Source of the DNA: an uncultured Spirochaetaceae bacterium
GTDB lineage: Bacteria; Spirochaetota; Spirochaetia; Sphaerochaetales; Sphaerochaetaceae
Direction: 5' to 3'
Assembly: GCA_944389295.1 (NCBI GenBank)
Contig: CALXLV010000030.1
Location: forward strand, 20,398 to 84,397
Length of the DNA stretch: 64,000 nucleotides
Shown here piece after piece: positions 25,403 through 34,060 of this stretch (its first letter is position 1; each line of letters begins with the position of its first letter). The notes under the pieces were generated by a model that made no database searches, had not been told where the DNA came from, and worked only from the letters and a program-made list of their open reading frames with translations. The position numbers and the translations under genes were made by a program.

Positions 25403-25421
25403 TATAACCTCGCTATACCTG

Positions 25422-25449
25422 ATTTTACCTAATATAGTTATAAAGTCAA
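25422..25449 (-). promoter_or_regulatory. promoter of the BtpA-MFS arm
   Basis: On the minus strand TTGACT (25444-25449) and TAAAAT (25422-25427) are 16 bases apart. The -35 shares the sequence AGTCAAT with a palindrome upstream of the local gntR gene. Confidence 0.5.
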
Positions 25450-25475
25450 TTAATTTCTGTATTCATAAAAATTTG

Positions 25476-25504
25476 TTGACTGCCCTGGCTACAGATGATA
25501 TGTT
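25476..25504 (+). promoter_or_regulatory. promoter of the binding-protein arm
   Basis: TTGACT (25476-25481) and TATGTT (25499-25504) are 17 bases apart; a second TTGACA follows at 25503. Confidence 0.5.
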
Positions 25505-25535
25505 GACATTATAAGTTACCAAAAGGAGGTGTCTT

Positions 25536-26786
25536 ATGAAAAAGGTTGTGGTTACACTGCTTGGATTTCTCATATTAACATCCGTCTGTTTTGCTGGTGG
25601 TTCATCCGAAGCAGAGGGAAATCCCGTTATATGGGCCAAATCGGGACCGGAAGGAACAGCACTTCAGGCGGCGGCCGAAGTCTATAAGGAGGAGACGGGA
25701 AAGACAATCGATGTTGTAATTCAGGGCAGAAGCGGTTATCGACCTGCCTATAATACAGCACTTTTGGCAGGCAGTTCCGAACTGGACGCCGTCCTTGATA
25801 CAGCTTTTGTTGTACCAGGACTTGCAGCAGGTGGACATATTCTCTCTGTTGATCAGTATATAAAAGACGCTGAAGGATACGATATTGATGATTTTGACGA
25901 TGTAATCGTCAGCGAAATGTCATATGGCGGCGAGTGGTACATGTTCCCCACCGATATCTCTGCTGAATCGCTCGTATATAGAACAGATCTTTTTGAGAAG
26001 AAACCTGAGACTTGGGATGAGCTTATCGAGATGGCAAAAAAGTTTACGCGTTCGATAAATCCTGATTCTCCAACAGAGTATGGCTTTGGATTCTCAGGCA
26101 TGAATAGCGTACTTGAAGGTACTTTCCAGGGAATAATGAAGGCATATGGTGCTGAGCTTATAGATGAAGAAACAATGGAGATAAAAGTTGATTCAAAAGA
26201 GGCAAAGCAGGCCTTCCAGATTTATACCGATATGAGAAACAATTGGAAGATCGTGCCTCCGGATGTTACTGCATGGGATTATGCGGAACCTCTCATTGCA
26301 CTTCAGGAAGGTGTTGTTGCCTCTGCGCAGTTCTTTACAGCAGGAATGCCCGATCTCTATTCCGAGGAACTTACTCCCGAGCTAGCTGGAAAGTTTGCTT
26401 TTGTAGCTCAGCCGGCAGGACCATATGGATCATTCACAAGAATTAATCCTTTGGGAATTATGGTTAATGCAAATGGCGAACATCTTGAAGCAACGATAGA
26501 GTTCCTTCTCTGGCTTACCGGAAAGGAAGGAGGCAGAGTCTATACTGATGCGGGCGGAGCATCTCCGAGAAAGTCGATTATGTCCGATCCTAAATACATG
26601 GAAGAAAGACCATGGTATGAAGAACTTATCAAGGCTACTGAACACGGTGTTGGAAGCATTCGTGTCGCAGAGCAGGCAATTATAAAGGAATCTTTTAACA
26701 AATGGGCAAGTTTGGCTCTCAATGGTGATATGAGCGTCGATGAGGCTTTTGATGCTGCAGCTGAAGAGATGAGAGACAGCATCTGA
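25536..26786 (+). CDS. ABC transporter extracellular solute-binding protein (family 1)
   Basis: A 416-residue family 1 (sugar-type) binding protein. The signal peptide MKKVVVTLLGFLILTSVCFAG is followed by GGSSEAEG, suggesting a lipidated or cleaved N-terminus (Cys18 in TSVCFAG lies at a plausible lipobox). The fold marker LAAGGHILSVDQYI and GEWYMFPTDISAESLVYRTDLFEK are typical. It starts eight bases after AAAGGAGG, the strongest ribosome-binding site in this locus, consistent with high expression. It is followed by a stable hairpin and then by metabolic and permease genes. Substrate unknown; probably a sugar or glycated compound. Confidence 0.92.
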   Translation: MKKVVVTLLGFLILTSVCFAGGSSEAEGNPVIWAKSGPEGTALQAAAEVYKEETGKTIDVVIQGRSGYRPAYNTALLAGSSELDAVLDTAFVVPGLAAGGHILSVDQYIKDAEGYDIDDFDDVIVSEMSYGGEWYMFPTDISAESLVYRTDLFEKKPETWDELIEMAKKFTRSINPDSPTEYGFGFSGMNSVLEGTFQGIMKAYGAELIDEETMEIKVDSKEAKQAFQIYTDMRNNWKIVPPDVTAWDYAEPLIALQEGVVASAQFFTAGMPDLYSEELTPELAGKFAFVAQPAGPYGSFTRINPLGIMVNANGEHLEATIEFLLWLTGKEGGRVYTDAGGASPRKSIMSDPKYMEERPWYEELIKATEHGVGSIRVAEQAIIKESFNKWASLALNGDMSVDEAFDAAAEEMRDSI

Positions 26787-26801
26787 GAAAGGAAGATGAA
26801 G

Positions 26802-26830
26802 ACGCATGCAGCATGTGAGGCTGCATGCGT
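26802..26830 (+). promoter_or_regulatory. intercistronic stem-loop after the binding-protein gene
   Basis: ACGCATGCAGC (26802-26812) and GCTGCATGCGT (26820-26830) form a perfect 11-bp stem with a seven-base loop and no T-run. Such hairpins protect the upstream message from 3' exonucleases, giving excess binding protein over permease. Confidence 0.7.
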
Positions 26831-26856
26831 TCCTGTAATAGCATTGGAGATTATTC

Positions 26857-27987
26857 ATGAGATATGCTGGAATGCCTCGTCCCAGAGCGAAGGCGAAGGA
26901 AAAATCATTGGATACCGGACGTGATCCAAACAGGATCAGCAGGGTAGAGAAGACATACAAGGAGCTGATAGCTCAGCCTGAGGCTTTCAGTAATACAATT
27001 CATTATACTGATGAGGTGAAGGAGAAATTCACGGATGATCTGCTCCACAGGAAAATTAGGAGAGTAGTTCTCATCGGGTGCGGTGATTCCTGGTTTGTGG
27101 GAACATGCCTTGAAGTTCTTATCGAGAAACTGCTTGCATGTCCTTGTCAGAGTTATGATGCGTTTGAGTTCTATACATCTCACTATAGTGTTGCGAATGA
27201 AAATACGCTCCTTATCGGACAGAGCGCAAGCGGAACGACAAAAGCTGTAATCGGCTCAATTAAGAGAGCAAAGGAACGCGGCTCATACACAGTTGGAATA
27301 AGCAACACACCGGATGCAGAGATACTTACAATTGCTGATTTTGGTCTTCTTGTACAAGCAAGCCGTGAAGGCTGGCCAACTCAGGCAACGATTTCTGCAA
27401 TAGGGGCAATTGCTCAGCTTTTTGCATCGCTTTGCCTCGCGAGAGGGGAGAATGTCTCATATGCTGATAACGTAATCCGAGAACTGTTTCTGCTTCCTCT
27501 AAAGATCAGAAAAGCGATTGATGATAATGAGGAGATCATAAGTAAGTCTGCTTCTCTCTTTGATAGGACTTTGTTTTTTCAGGCTGCAGGATCGGGATGT
27601 CTTTATGGAGCCAGTATGATAGCTGCAGCAAAGCTCAAGGAACTCTGTCCTGTTCATGCTTCATCCTATCCGCTTGAGGAATTTCATCATTATAGAAGCC
27701 TGAAGCCTGCTGATCCACTTATTCTTTTTGTTCAAGGAGGAGATATACAGCAGAAAGAGGAAGATACAGCTCTTGTCGGTGCATATGACGGTGGTGTGAT
27801 TATAGTAATCGGGAATTCTATTACAGATGAGATGCATAAAGTAACTGATCTATTTTTCATTGTACCGGAAACTTTGAGGGAACTTCAGTCTATTGTTTCG
27901 GTGATCCCTGCTCACCTCTTCGCATATTACGTTGCGAAGAGCAAGTTTGAAGCAGATATTGGATATCCATCCATGGAGCAGCTATGA
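26857..27987 (+). CDS. SIS-domain sugar isomerase/deglycase (GlmS/FrlB-like)
   Basis: A 376-residue protein with two SIS domains: the first near residues 60-200 (RVVLIGCGDSWFVGTCLEVL and IGQSASGTTKAVIGS, the phosphosugar-binding serine loop), the second near 230-350 (FFQAAGSGCLYGASMIAAAKLKELC and YPLEEFHHYRS). It lacks the glutamine amidotransferase domain of GlmS, so it is more like AgaS or the fructosamine-6-P deglycase FrlB. With the adjacent PfkB kinase it could phosphorylate and then cleave or isomerise an amino sugar or Amadori product. The substrate is inference from neighbours. It overlaps the kinase by four bases. Confidence 0.8.
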   Translation: MRYAGMPRPRAKAKEKSLDTGRDPNRISRVEKTYKELIAQPEAFSNTIHYTDEVKEKFTDDLLHRKIRRVVLIGCGDSWFVGTCLEVLIEKLLACPCQSYDAFEFYTSHYSVANENTLLIGQSASGTTKAVIGSIKRAKERGSYTVGISNTPDAEILTIADFGLLVQASREGWPTQATISAIGAIAQLFASLCLARGENVSYADNVIRELFLLPLKIRKAIDDNEEIISKSASLFDRTLFFQAAGSGCLYGASMIAAAKLKELCPVHASSYPLEEFHHYRSLKPADPLILFVQGGDIQQKEEDTALVGAYDGGVIIVIGNSITDEMHKVTDLFFIVPETLRELQSIVSVIPAHLFAYYVAKSKFEADIGYPSMEQL

Positions 27988-28979
27988 TCAATAAGAGCAT
28001 CTTTGCAGGCAATAGCTCGATAGACAATGTCGTCACTTCTGATGGGGTATTCCATCAGAATACATGCGGTGGAAACTGCTTTCACGCAGCAATGGCTGCG
28101 AGGATTCTTTCAGAAGAGAACAGAGTTGCAATATTGTCGTCTGTACCAGAAAACTTCCCAGAGAGCATTATCACATCACTGAATGAGCATTGTATCGATA
28201 CGTCTCTCATTACTCATGAGTCTGAGAAAGTTGAATGGAATGAGCTCTTTGTTTATGGTGCTGACGGAGAAAGAAGAGATGGCATCTTTATTTCTCTCCG
28301 CAGTGATCTTGATGGCAAGGTACTCTCTGCAGATGAAAAGAAGAGGCTCCTGTCGCAGAAATGTGACGACTATACATATGCAGATTTCAGACGTGATCAT
28401 GTACCGGATATATCTCTCATTCCGGCTGAGTGGAATGTGATATCTCTGCATCTGGCTCCATCGACGCTTTCGGCTCATAAGGCATTTCTTGAGAAGAGGT
28501 ATCCTCTTGTTACTCTTGATCCCGGAAGGTATTTGGTCGGAATGAAATACGATGATGTTATAGACATCATCAGAATGACTGATGTTTTCATTCCATCAAA
28601 GAAAGAGATGAAATTCATCTTTGATGATGACAATCTTGAACGTTCTGTACGTAAGCTGGCCTCTGATGCTGGAACAAACATAATCTGCAAGAACGGAAAG
28701 TCGGGCTGCATTGTCTATGACAGCAGAAAGAAGAAGTTATATGAGGTTGGCATCTATCCAGAGGAGAAAGTTGTCAACCTTACGGGAGCAGGAGATTCAT
28801 TCTGCGGTGCTTTGAATGCGGCAATTGTTTGCGGATACGAACTTCTGGAAGCAGCACGCATTGCGACTGTTGTTGCAGCTAAAGCAATTGAGACCGTTTC
28901 CGCCATTGACAGGGACAAAATCACAAAAGAAACTGCTGTCTCACTATCTGAGGCTGTTCCATGCAAGGAGGTTTTATGA
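27984..28979 (+). CDS. PfkB-family carbohydrate or nucleoside kinase
   Basis: A 331-residue ribokinase-type kinase. The N-terminal glycine pair is TCGGNCFHAAMAARIL (near residue 28) and the C-terminal anion hole/catalytic motif NLTGAGDSFCGAL contains the general base Asp. It transfers phosphate from ATP to a sugar hydroxyl. FrlD (fructoselysine 6-kinase) and nucleoside kinases are relatives; the exact substrate cannot be read from sequence. It lies between the SIS gene and the permeases with short overlaps, in one operon. Confidence 0.88.
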   Translation: MINKSIFAGNSSIDNVVTSDGVFHQNTCGGNCFHAAMAARILSEENRVAILSSVPENFPESIITSLNEHCIDTSLITHESEKVEWNELFVYGADGERRDGIFISLRSDLDGKVLSADEKKRLLSQKCDDYTYADFRRDHVPDISLIPAEWNVISLHLAPSTLSAHKAFLEKRYPLVTLDPGRYLVGMKYDDVIDIIRMTDVFIPSKKEMKFIFDDDNLERSVRKLASDAGTNIICKNGKSGCIVYDSRKKKLYEVGIYPEEKVVNLTGAGDSFCGALNAAIVCGYELLEAARIATVVAAKAIETVSAIDRDKITKETAVSLSEAVPCKEVL

Positions 28980-29890
28980 TGCAAAAAGCATTGGAGAAGA
29001 GGAGATTTTTTAGGTTTCTTGATGATCATCTTGGACTTGTATTCATAGTTCCAGCAATGCTGATTCTCTGTCTGCTAATCGTTTATCCGCTGCTGTTCAA
29101 TATCAACATGAGTCTTCACAAAGTGAACATGCTGAACTTTCGTTCATCGGAATGGGACTTCGTCGGTCTTGAAAATTATATCGATGTGCTCACAGATAAA
29201 ACAGTTCTGGTATCCTTGCTTAGAACAGTAGCATTCATGGTTATAACTGTTATCGGTCAGGTCGTACTTGGGATGATAGGAGCTTTAACCCTGAATACAA
29301 AGATAAAGGCAAAAGGTGCATTCACCGTTTGTGTCCTGCTTCCGATGATGATGACGCCGATCGCTGTAGGTCTTTTCTGGCGAATACTGTTCAACCGACA
29401 GTGGGGGCTGATAAATTATTTTATCGGTTTCCTTGGATTCGAGCCTGTACCATGGCTCTATGAGTCGACCACAGCTTTTATATCAGTTTGTTTCGTACAG
29501 ATATGGTGGGGTGTCTCTTTTGTCATACTTGTACTTTTAGGAGGATTGAGCGCGCTTCCTGCAGAGCAGTTCGAAGCTGCGGAGATTGATGGTGCCTCAA
29601 AATGGCAGAGCTTCATTCACATCACGCTTCCAGACATGAAGCCCGTTCTGAATACTGTGATTATGCTGAGGGCGATCGATGCCTTCAGAGAGTTTGATCT
29701 TATATATACTCTCACACAAGGAGGGCCTGGAGAGGCTACCAGGGTCTTCTCTCTGCAGCTTTATCTCACATCATTTGAAAGTCATAACTTCTCAGATGGA
29801 GCAGCTGAAGCGATTATTCTGACGATTATCACGCTTGTTCTTGCCAGCGGTCTTATCAAGAGTTTAAGTGAGGGGGATAGCAATGACTGA
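28979..29890 (+). CDS. ABC transporter permease (MalF/UgpA type)
   Basis: A membrane subunit of a carbohydrate ABC importer, about 303 residues from the ATG at 28979, which lies next to the SD AAGGAGG; an in-frame upstream ATG at 28961 is possible. Six membrane segments are visible, the first at about residues 18-40. The EAA loop EAAEIDGASKWQSFIHITLPDMKP near residue 205 contacts the ATPase. It overlaps the second permease by about eight bases. No ATP-binding subunit gene occurs in this locus, so a shared MsmX/UgpC-type ATPase encoded elsewhere must energise it. Confidence 0.92.
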   Translation: MQKALEKRRFFRFLDDHLGLVFIVPAMLILCLLIVYPLLFNINMSLHKVNMLNFRSSEWDFVGLENYIDVLTDKTVLVSLLRTVAFMVITVIGQVVLGMIGALTLNTKIKAKGAFTVCVLLPMMMTPIAVGLFWRILFNRQWGLINYFIGFLGFEPVPWLYESTTAFISVCFVQIWWGVSFVILVLLGGLSALPAEQFEAAEIDGASKWQSFIHITLPDMKPVLNTVIMLRAIDAFREFDLIYTLTQGGPGEATRVFSLQLYLTSFESHNFSDGAAEAIILTIITLVLASGLIKSLSEGDSND

Positions 29891-30719
29891 TTTACAGATA
29901 GGAAAAGGACCTTTTCGCAATATTGCTGCATATATCATAGGAATACTTCTCGTCATCATATTGATAGCTCCTCCTATTTATATGATTTCTATATCATTCA
30001 AAACTGGGCGAGATGTCTTCAGCATGCCGCCTAAATTCATATTTACTCCATCACTGGAGAATTATAAGGAGATTTTCTCTTCACGAGGTTTTCTTGATAC
30101 CGTATTCAATACGGTTGTCATCAGCCTCATTTCAACACTCCTTACAGAGGTCATTGGAGCTATGGCTTCATACAGCATTGCAAAATTCAGGACAGGTGGA
30201 AGGCCTGTTCTCTACAGTGTGCTGATAATGAGAGTACTCCCATCTGTCGTTCTGGGACTTCCACTTTTCATAATGTTCTCAAAACTCCATATTCTAGATA
30301 CTATCGGTGGACTTACTCTTGCATATATTGGATTTCTCCTGCCCAATACCGTATGGCTAATGATTCCGTTCTTCCAAGGTGTTTCAAAGAGCATCGAAGA
30401 GGCTGCAAGAATTGATGGGTGTTCAAACTTGAGAACATTTATGAGCATATCCCTTCCTCTTTGTCGTTCAGGAATTATTGTCACGACGGTGTACAACATA
30501 ACAGGTGCATGGAACCATTTCTACTATGCTCTGACGCTTGCACCAACAAAAACGCGGGTTCTCTCAGTTGAGGCATCACAGTATGTAGGGGAGTATGCTG
30601 TGCAGTGGGGAACGGTTGCTGCAATATCTGCTGTATTGATAATTCCGCCAGCTGTCCTAATATTCTTCATCCAGAAGCAGCTTATTTCAGGACTGTCTCT
30701 TGGAGGCGTCAAAGGATGA
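29883..30719 (+). CDS. ABC transporter permease (MalG/UgpE type)
   Basis: The second permease of the importer, about 278 residues from the ATG at 29883, which follows AGGGGG. Six membrane segments; the EAA loop is EEAARIDGCSNLRTFMSISLPLCR near residue 185. It ends immediately before the convergent gntR gene, only one base separating the stops. Together with the upstream permease and binding protein it makes a complete family 1 importer except for the ATPase. Confidence 0.92.
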   Translation: MTDLQIGKGPFRNIAAYIIGILLVIILIAPPIYMISISFKTGRDVFSMPPKFIFTPSLENYKEIFSSRGFLDTVFNTVVISLISTLLTEVIGAMASYSIAKFRTGGRPVLYSVLIMRVLPSVVLGLPLFIMFSKLHILDTIGGLTLAYIGFLLPNTVWLMIPFFQGVSKSIEEAARIDGCSNLRTFMSISLPLCRSGIIVTTVYNITGAWNHFYYALTLAPTKTRVLSVEASQYVGEYAVQWGTVAAISAVLIIPPAVLIFFIQKQLISGLSLGGVKG

Positions 30720-30720
30720 T

Positions 30721-31449
30721 TCAGTAATCTATCTTCTTGATTATGAATTCGAACTTGTCTGCCCTCATCAGAGTGTATGCGAGTTCGAATTTTTTGTCGC
30801 CGATATAAGAGGTCGATACAGTCTTGCAGCATGTAAATCCATCTGCAACTTCAAGTAGTCTGGCATCGGAGCCATAGACATTCTCAACTGTCAGTCTTAT
30901 CGTTCCGGATGTCGGTTCCTGCAGGAATTCAGTTCTCATGTAGTTTGTTATTGAAAAATTGTCCTGAAGTGGAATCTGCAGCAATCTTGCTCCATACTGC
31001 CAGAGCATGTAACTCCATGTTATTGCAACAGGTACATCATCTATAAGTCTTAGGCGTTTTAGATATACCGCTTTTTCATTCGGCTGCGCATCAAGCTCTC
31101 CTGCTATAGCACTGTCAAGCAGTTCTGTTCTGATCTGGAGTATCTGTGTTGATGGGTGAATATCCTTCTCGCTCTCCATCATTCCGAAGAAACGGGTTTT
31201 TGAAGAGGAAAGGTCTCTGGAGATTTTTGGCTGAGCTACATAAGTGCCTTTTCCTTGCTTGCGGAATATATATGAGTCATTCTGAAGCATCTGAAGCGCA
31301 GAGATGATCGTTGTCCGGCTGACTTTGAATCTTGTACAGAGCTCAGCTTCGCTTGGAAGCATTTCTCCTGGTTTAAATACACCTTTTACTATCGATGTCC
31401 TGAGCTGCTCATAAATTTGATATTTCAAAGGGACATTGTTGAGTGTCAT
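30721..31449 (-). CDS. GntR/HutC-family transcriptional regulator
   Basis: A 242-residue regulator. The N-terminal winged helix (residues 1-70: QIYEQLRTSIVKGVFKPGEMLPSEAELCTRFKVSRTTI) is the GntR signature, and the C-terminal UTRA domain (about 95-235) binds a sugar phosphate or related effector. Position at the end of the catabolic locus, convergent with the permease genes, makes it the likely local repressor. A perfect palindrome ATTGACT-GA-AGTCAAT lies about 50 bases upstream (31500-31515); related half-sites overlap the -35 boxes of the divergent promoters at 25.4 kb. Confidence 0.88.
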   Translation of the reverse strand: MTLNNVPLKYQIYEQLRTSIVKGVFKPGEMLPSEAELCTRFKVSRTTIISALQMLQNDSYIFRKQGKGTYVAQPKISRDLSSSKTRFFGMMESEKDIHPSTQILQIRTELLDSAIAGELDAQPNEKAVYLKRLRLIDDVPVAITWSYMLWQYGARLLQIPLQDNFSITNYMRTEFLQEPTSGTIRLTVENVYGSDARLLEVADGFTCCKTVSTSYIGDKKFELAYTLMRADKFEFIIKKIDY

Positions 31450-31499
31450 CAGAACGCATTAACTCCTGAATTTTTTGATAAATAGATTATCTGTCAGCA

Positions 31500-31515
31500 A
31501 TTGACTGAAGTCAAT
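31500..31515. promoter_or_regulatory. palindromic candidate GntR operator
   Basis: ATTGACT and AGTCAAT arms, perfect, with GA between. The half-site recurs at 25444-25450 and 25476-25481, though there it coincides with -35 hexamers and may be nothing more than promoter sequence. Confidence 0.45.
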
Positions 31516-31548
31516 CTGAATGCGGAATGCATGACAATAATGATGCAG

Positions 31549-31575
31549 AAAAGAGGACCGCCGCAGCGGTCCTCC
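31549..31575 (-). terminator. argG terminator
   Basis: On the minus strand AGGACCGC and GCGGTCCT form an 8-bp stem with a short loop, followed by CTCTTTTC. Confidence 0.8.
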
Positions 31576-31600
31576 CAGGATATCTTTGTAGGAACTGATC

Positions 31601-32833
31601 TTATTCGTCGATTCCCTTCATTTCCCTCATCGAGGAAGCCATGAGCCTGATGGCGTTTATGTTTATGAAGCCCTTGCAGTCGATCGGGTGATAGCCGCCG
31701 GCCTTGTCCATTGAGCCGAGGTCCTCGTTGTAGAGCGAGCAGCCCGATTCGATTCCGGCGTTTATCACATTTCCCTTGTAGAGGGCGACTGTCGCCTTGC
31801 CTGTTACATACTTCTGGCTCTCATTGAAAAGCGCTGTGAGCATGTTGAACTCCGGGGCTCCCCAGTAGCCGTTGTAGATGAGCTCCGCATACTTCGGGGA
31901 GAGCATATCCCTGAGGTGCATCGCTTCCTTATCCATTGTGAGGCCTTCGAGGTTGTGATGCGCTTTCCAGAGAATCTCGCAGCCCGGAGTTTCATATACG
32001 CCCCTGCTCTTGATGCCGATGAACCTGTTCTCGACCATATCGACTCTGCCGATCGCATTGTCATGGCCCATCTTGTTGAGATAGAGGATCATCTCCACAG
32101 GATCGGAGACAACCGTTCCGTCATTCTCGTTCTTCACATACTGCGGCACTCCGTCCTTGAAGTAGAAGGTGAGGAGAGTCTCCTTGTCGTTCGCCTTCTC
32201 GGGAGAGAGCGTGAGAGAGTAGACATCCTCAGGGCATCTCTTTGAGGGGTCCTCGAGGATTCCTGCCTCGTGGGAGATATGGATGAGATTCTCATCCTCG
32301 CTGTAAGGCTTCTTTGTTGTAGCCTTCACGGGGATTCCGTTCTCCTCAGCATATTTCATCATGTCTGAGCGTCCTTCGAACTGGGAAAGCCACTCCTCGT
32401 CCTTCCAGGGGCTGATGATCTTCACGTCGGGCATGTTCATGTAGTAGCCGAACTCGAACCTTACCTGATCATTGCCCTTTCCGGTTGCGCCGTGGGCTAC
32501 ATACTTTGTGCCTTCCTTCTTGGCAATCTCAATATGCCTCTTGGCGATGATGGGCCTTGCCAGCGATGTGCCGAGCATATATGTTCCCTCGTAGATCGTG
32601 TTTGCCTTGAGGGCAGGGAAGATGTAGTCAGTCACGAGCGGCTTCTTGAGATCCTCTATATATACTTTGCTTGCACCTGTGGCGTAAGCCTTCTCCTCAA
32701 CGGCCTTGAAGTCCTCCTTCTGGCCGACGTCCGCAACGTAAGCGATGACGTCAAAGCCCTTGTTGGCAAGCCATTTGAGAATGACCGATGTATCCAGTCC
32801 GCCAGAATATGCAAGAATGATTTTCTCTTTCAT
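31601..32833 (-). CDS. argG: argininosuccinate synthase
   Basis: A 410-residue enzyme joining citrulline and aspartate with ATP in arginine synthesis. The N-terminal ATP pyrophosphatase motif is [15 protein letters not shown] (residues 8-22), and [22 protein letters not shown] and [15 protein letters not shown] are family signatures. A GAGGAG ribosome-binding site precedes ATG at 32833. No argH is beside it. An ARG-box-like sequence upstream suggests repression by ArgR when arginine is plentiful. Confidence 0.96.
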   Translation of the reverse strand: MKEKIILAYSGGLDTSVILKWLANKGFDVIAYVADVGQKEDFKAVEEKAYATGASKVYIEDLKKPLVTDYIFPALKANTIYEGTYMLGTSLARPIIAKRHIEIAKKEGTKYVAHGATGKGNDQVRFEFGYYMNMPDVKIISPWKDEEWLSQFEGRSDMMKYAEENGIPVKATTKKPYSEDENLIHISHEAGILEDPSKRCPEDVYSLTLSPEKANDKETLLTFYFKDGVPQYVKNENDGTVVSDPVEMILYLNKMGHDNAIGRVDMVENRFIGIKSRGVYETPGCEILWKAHHNLEGLTMDKEAMHLRDMLSPKYAELIYNGYWGAPEFNMLTALFNESQKYVTGKATVALYKGNVINAGIESGCSLYNEDLGSMDKAGGYHPIDCKGFININAIRLMASSMREMKGIDE

Positions 32834-32856
32834 TGTTTATCTCCTCGATGGCTTGT

Positions 32857-32884
32857 ATTATGCATATTCATCGACTTTGTGCAA
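32857..32884 (-). promoter_or_regulatory. argG promoter
   Basis: On the minus strand TTGCAC (32879-32884) and CATAAT (32857-32862) are 16 bases apart, about 20 bases before the coding region. Confidence 0.45.
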
Positions 32885-32890
32885 TAGATT

Positions 32891-32908
32891 TATGCATAAA
32901 TATTCAAA
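32891..32908 (-). promoter_or_regulatory. ARG-box-like ArgR operator
   Basis: Read on the minus strand, TTTGAATATTTATGCATA matches the bacterial ARG box WNTGAATWWWWATTCANW with one mismatch. It lies just upstream of the argG -35. Confidence 0.5.
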
Positions 32909-33028
32909 AATTGAAATAAAACCTTTTAACTCTGCATTATTGATGCATATGGCCGGGAAAATTAAGCCAAACCTGAGCATATAAAGTTCTGTGAATGAAA
33001 GGCGAGGTCCGCCGGAGATAATTGCGGT

Positions 33029-33064
33029 GAAAAATAATTCCCCAGCGGCTCTGCTCCGCTGGGG
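33029..33064 (-). terminator. terminator of the candidate small RNA
   Basis: CCCCAGCGG (33040-33048) and CCGCTGGGG (33056-33064) form a perfect 9-bp stem with a seven-base loop; on the minus strand it is followed by AATTATTTTTC. Confidence 0.75.
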
Positions 33065-33144
33065 AGTGTGCGCCCCGGACTATTCCAGAGACGTCTATGG
33101 CAGTCCCTCTTCTGGGCGACCTGGCTGTGCCATTTAAGCCACTG
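33029..33144 (-). ncRNA. candidate small RNA of about 115 bases
   Basis: No open frame explains this segment, but it has the layout of an RNA gene on the minus strand: TTTACA (33173-33178), 17 bases, TATTCA (33150-33155), then a predicted start near 33144, and a strong terminator. Within it ATGGCA pairs with TGCCAT around an inner GTC-CCC/GGG-AC hairpin. It lies about 200 bases upstream of argG, which has its own promoter. It does not match the conserved cores of SRP RNA, tmRNA, RNase P RNA or the common riboswitches that I can recall; a 6S-like RNA is not excluded. Confidence 0.45.
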
Positions 33145-33243
33145 CTTACTGAATAACATGGAAAAATGATTCTGTAAATGGGTTTTGTAGGAAAAAGTAT
33201 TGAATCTGTATAACTCCTTACAGATGTGATTCAGATATTGATG

Positions 33244-33272
33244 TTGATTATGCTGTCCTTATTCCGTACATT
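33244..33272 (+). promoter_or_regulatory. leaderless promoter of the membrane-protein gene
   Basis: TTGATT (33244-33249), 17 bases, TACATT (33267-33272), then seven bases to ATG at 33280, with no Shine-Dalgarno. Confidence 0.6.
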
Positions 33273-33279
33273 CAGATGT

Positions 33280-34059
33280 ATGAAAGGATTTTTCATAAAA
33301 AAGGCTTTCTTCGACGGCTGGGACAATCTCATCGGCCTCGTGATCTTCAATCTGGTTTATATCGCGCTCTTCTTCCTCGCTTTCTGGGCGAGCACGCAGC
33401 TGGGGCTAATTCTCCCTGCCGCAGGATATGCGCTGGTGGCTTTATCTCTTCTCATTGTCTCTGTGCTGATGGGCGGGACGGCCTCTGTCGCACACAGCTA
33501 TTCTGATTACAAAAGAGATTCATGGCAGTCCTTCATCTCGGGAATAAGAAGGAATATAAGGCACTCGCTTCTTCATTTTGTCTTTCTTCTCTTTGCGGTC
33601 TCAAACGTCGCCCTGATCATTCCGTTCTATCTTGCATACGGCAACATCTTCGGTACCGTGATCGCTGTTTTGATGATATGGATTGAGGTGGCGGTCATTC
33701 TCGCGCTTCCGTATTATTTCCCCCTTATGAATCTGCTTCCCGCAGACAGACCGCTGAAAACGGCGAAGAAGTGCCTGATCGTTGTCGGCGACAACATGGG
33801 CTTCACGCTTTTCTATCTTGTCTACAATCTCATCTGCACCGTGCTCTCCGTTTTCACGCTCGGCCTTGTTCCCGGGCTCTCAGGCATGCAGCTCGCGGCT
33901 CAGGACGGGATGAAGCTCCTGATGCTCAAGTATGATTATCTTGAGGAGAATCCGGATGCAGACAGGAAGCATATCCCCTGGGATGAGCTTCTCTATGATG
34001 AGAGGGAGAAGGTTGGGCCGAGATCGCTCAAGTCGATGATATTCCCCTGGAAGTATTGA
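33280..34059 (+). CDS. integral membrane protein, hypothetical
   Basis: A 259-residue protein with about five or six hydrophobic segments (starting near residues 17-35 and 45-65) and a charged, cytoplasmic-looking C-terminal tail of about 45 residues. The amphipathic start MKGFFIKKAFFDGWDN recalls DUF624/YesL-like membrane proteins, but the similarity is not strong enough to name it. The start at 33280 is chosen from the promoter directly before it; an in-frame upstream ATG would lie before the transcription start. One base separates its stop from the next gene, so it is probably co-transcribed with the CYTH gene and ppiC. Confidence 0.72.
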   Translation: MKGFFIKKAFFDGWDNLIGLVIFNLVYIALFFLAFWASTQLGLILPAAGYALVALSLLIVSVLMGGTASVAHSYSDYKRDSWQSFISGIRRNIRHSLLHFVFLLFAVSNVALIIPFYLAYGNIFGTVIAVLMIWIEVAVILALPYYFPLMNLLPADRPLKTAKKCLIVVGDNMGFTLFYLVYNLICTVLSVFTLGLVPGLSGMQLAAQDGMKLLMLKYDYLEENPDADRKHIPWDELLYDEREKVGPRSLKSMIFPWKY

Positions 34060-34060
34060 G

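Noticed and set aside
33029..33178. Possible cobalamin riboswitch because of GCCACTG near 33138
   Set aside because: The B12 box and other conserved blocks are absent or in the wrong order, and argG is not a cobalamin-controlled gene.
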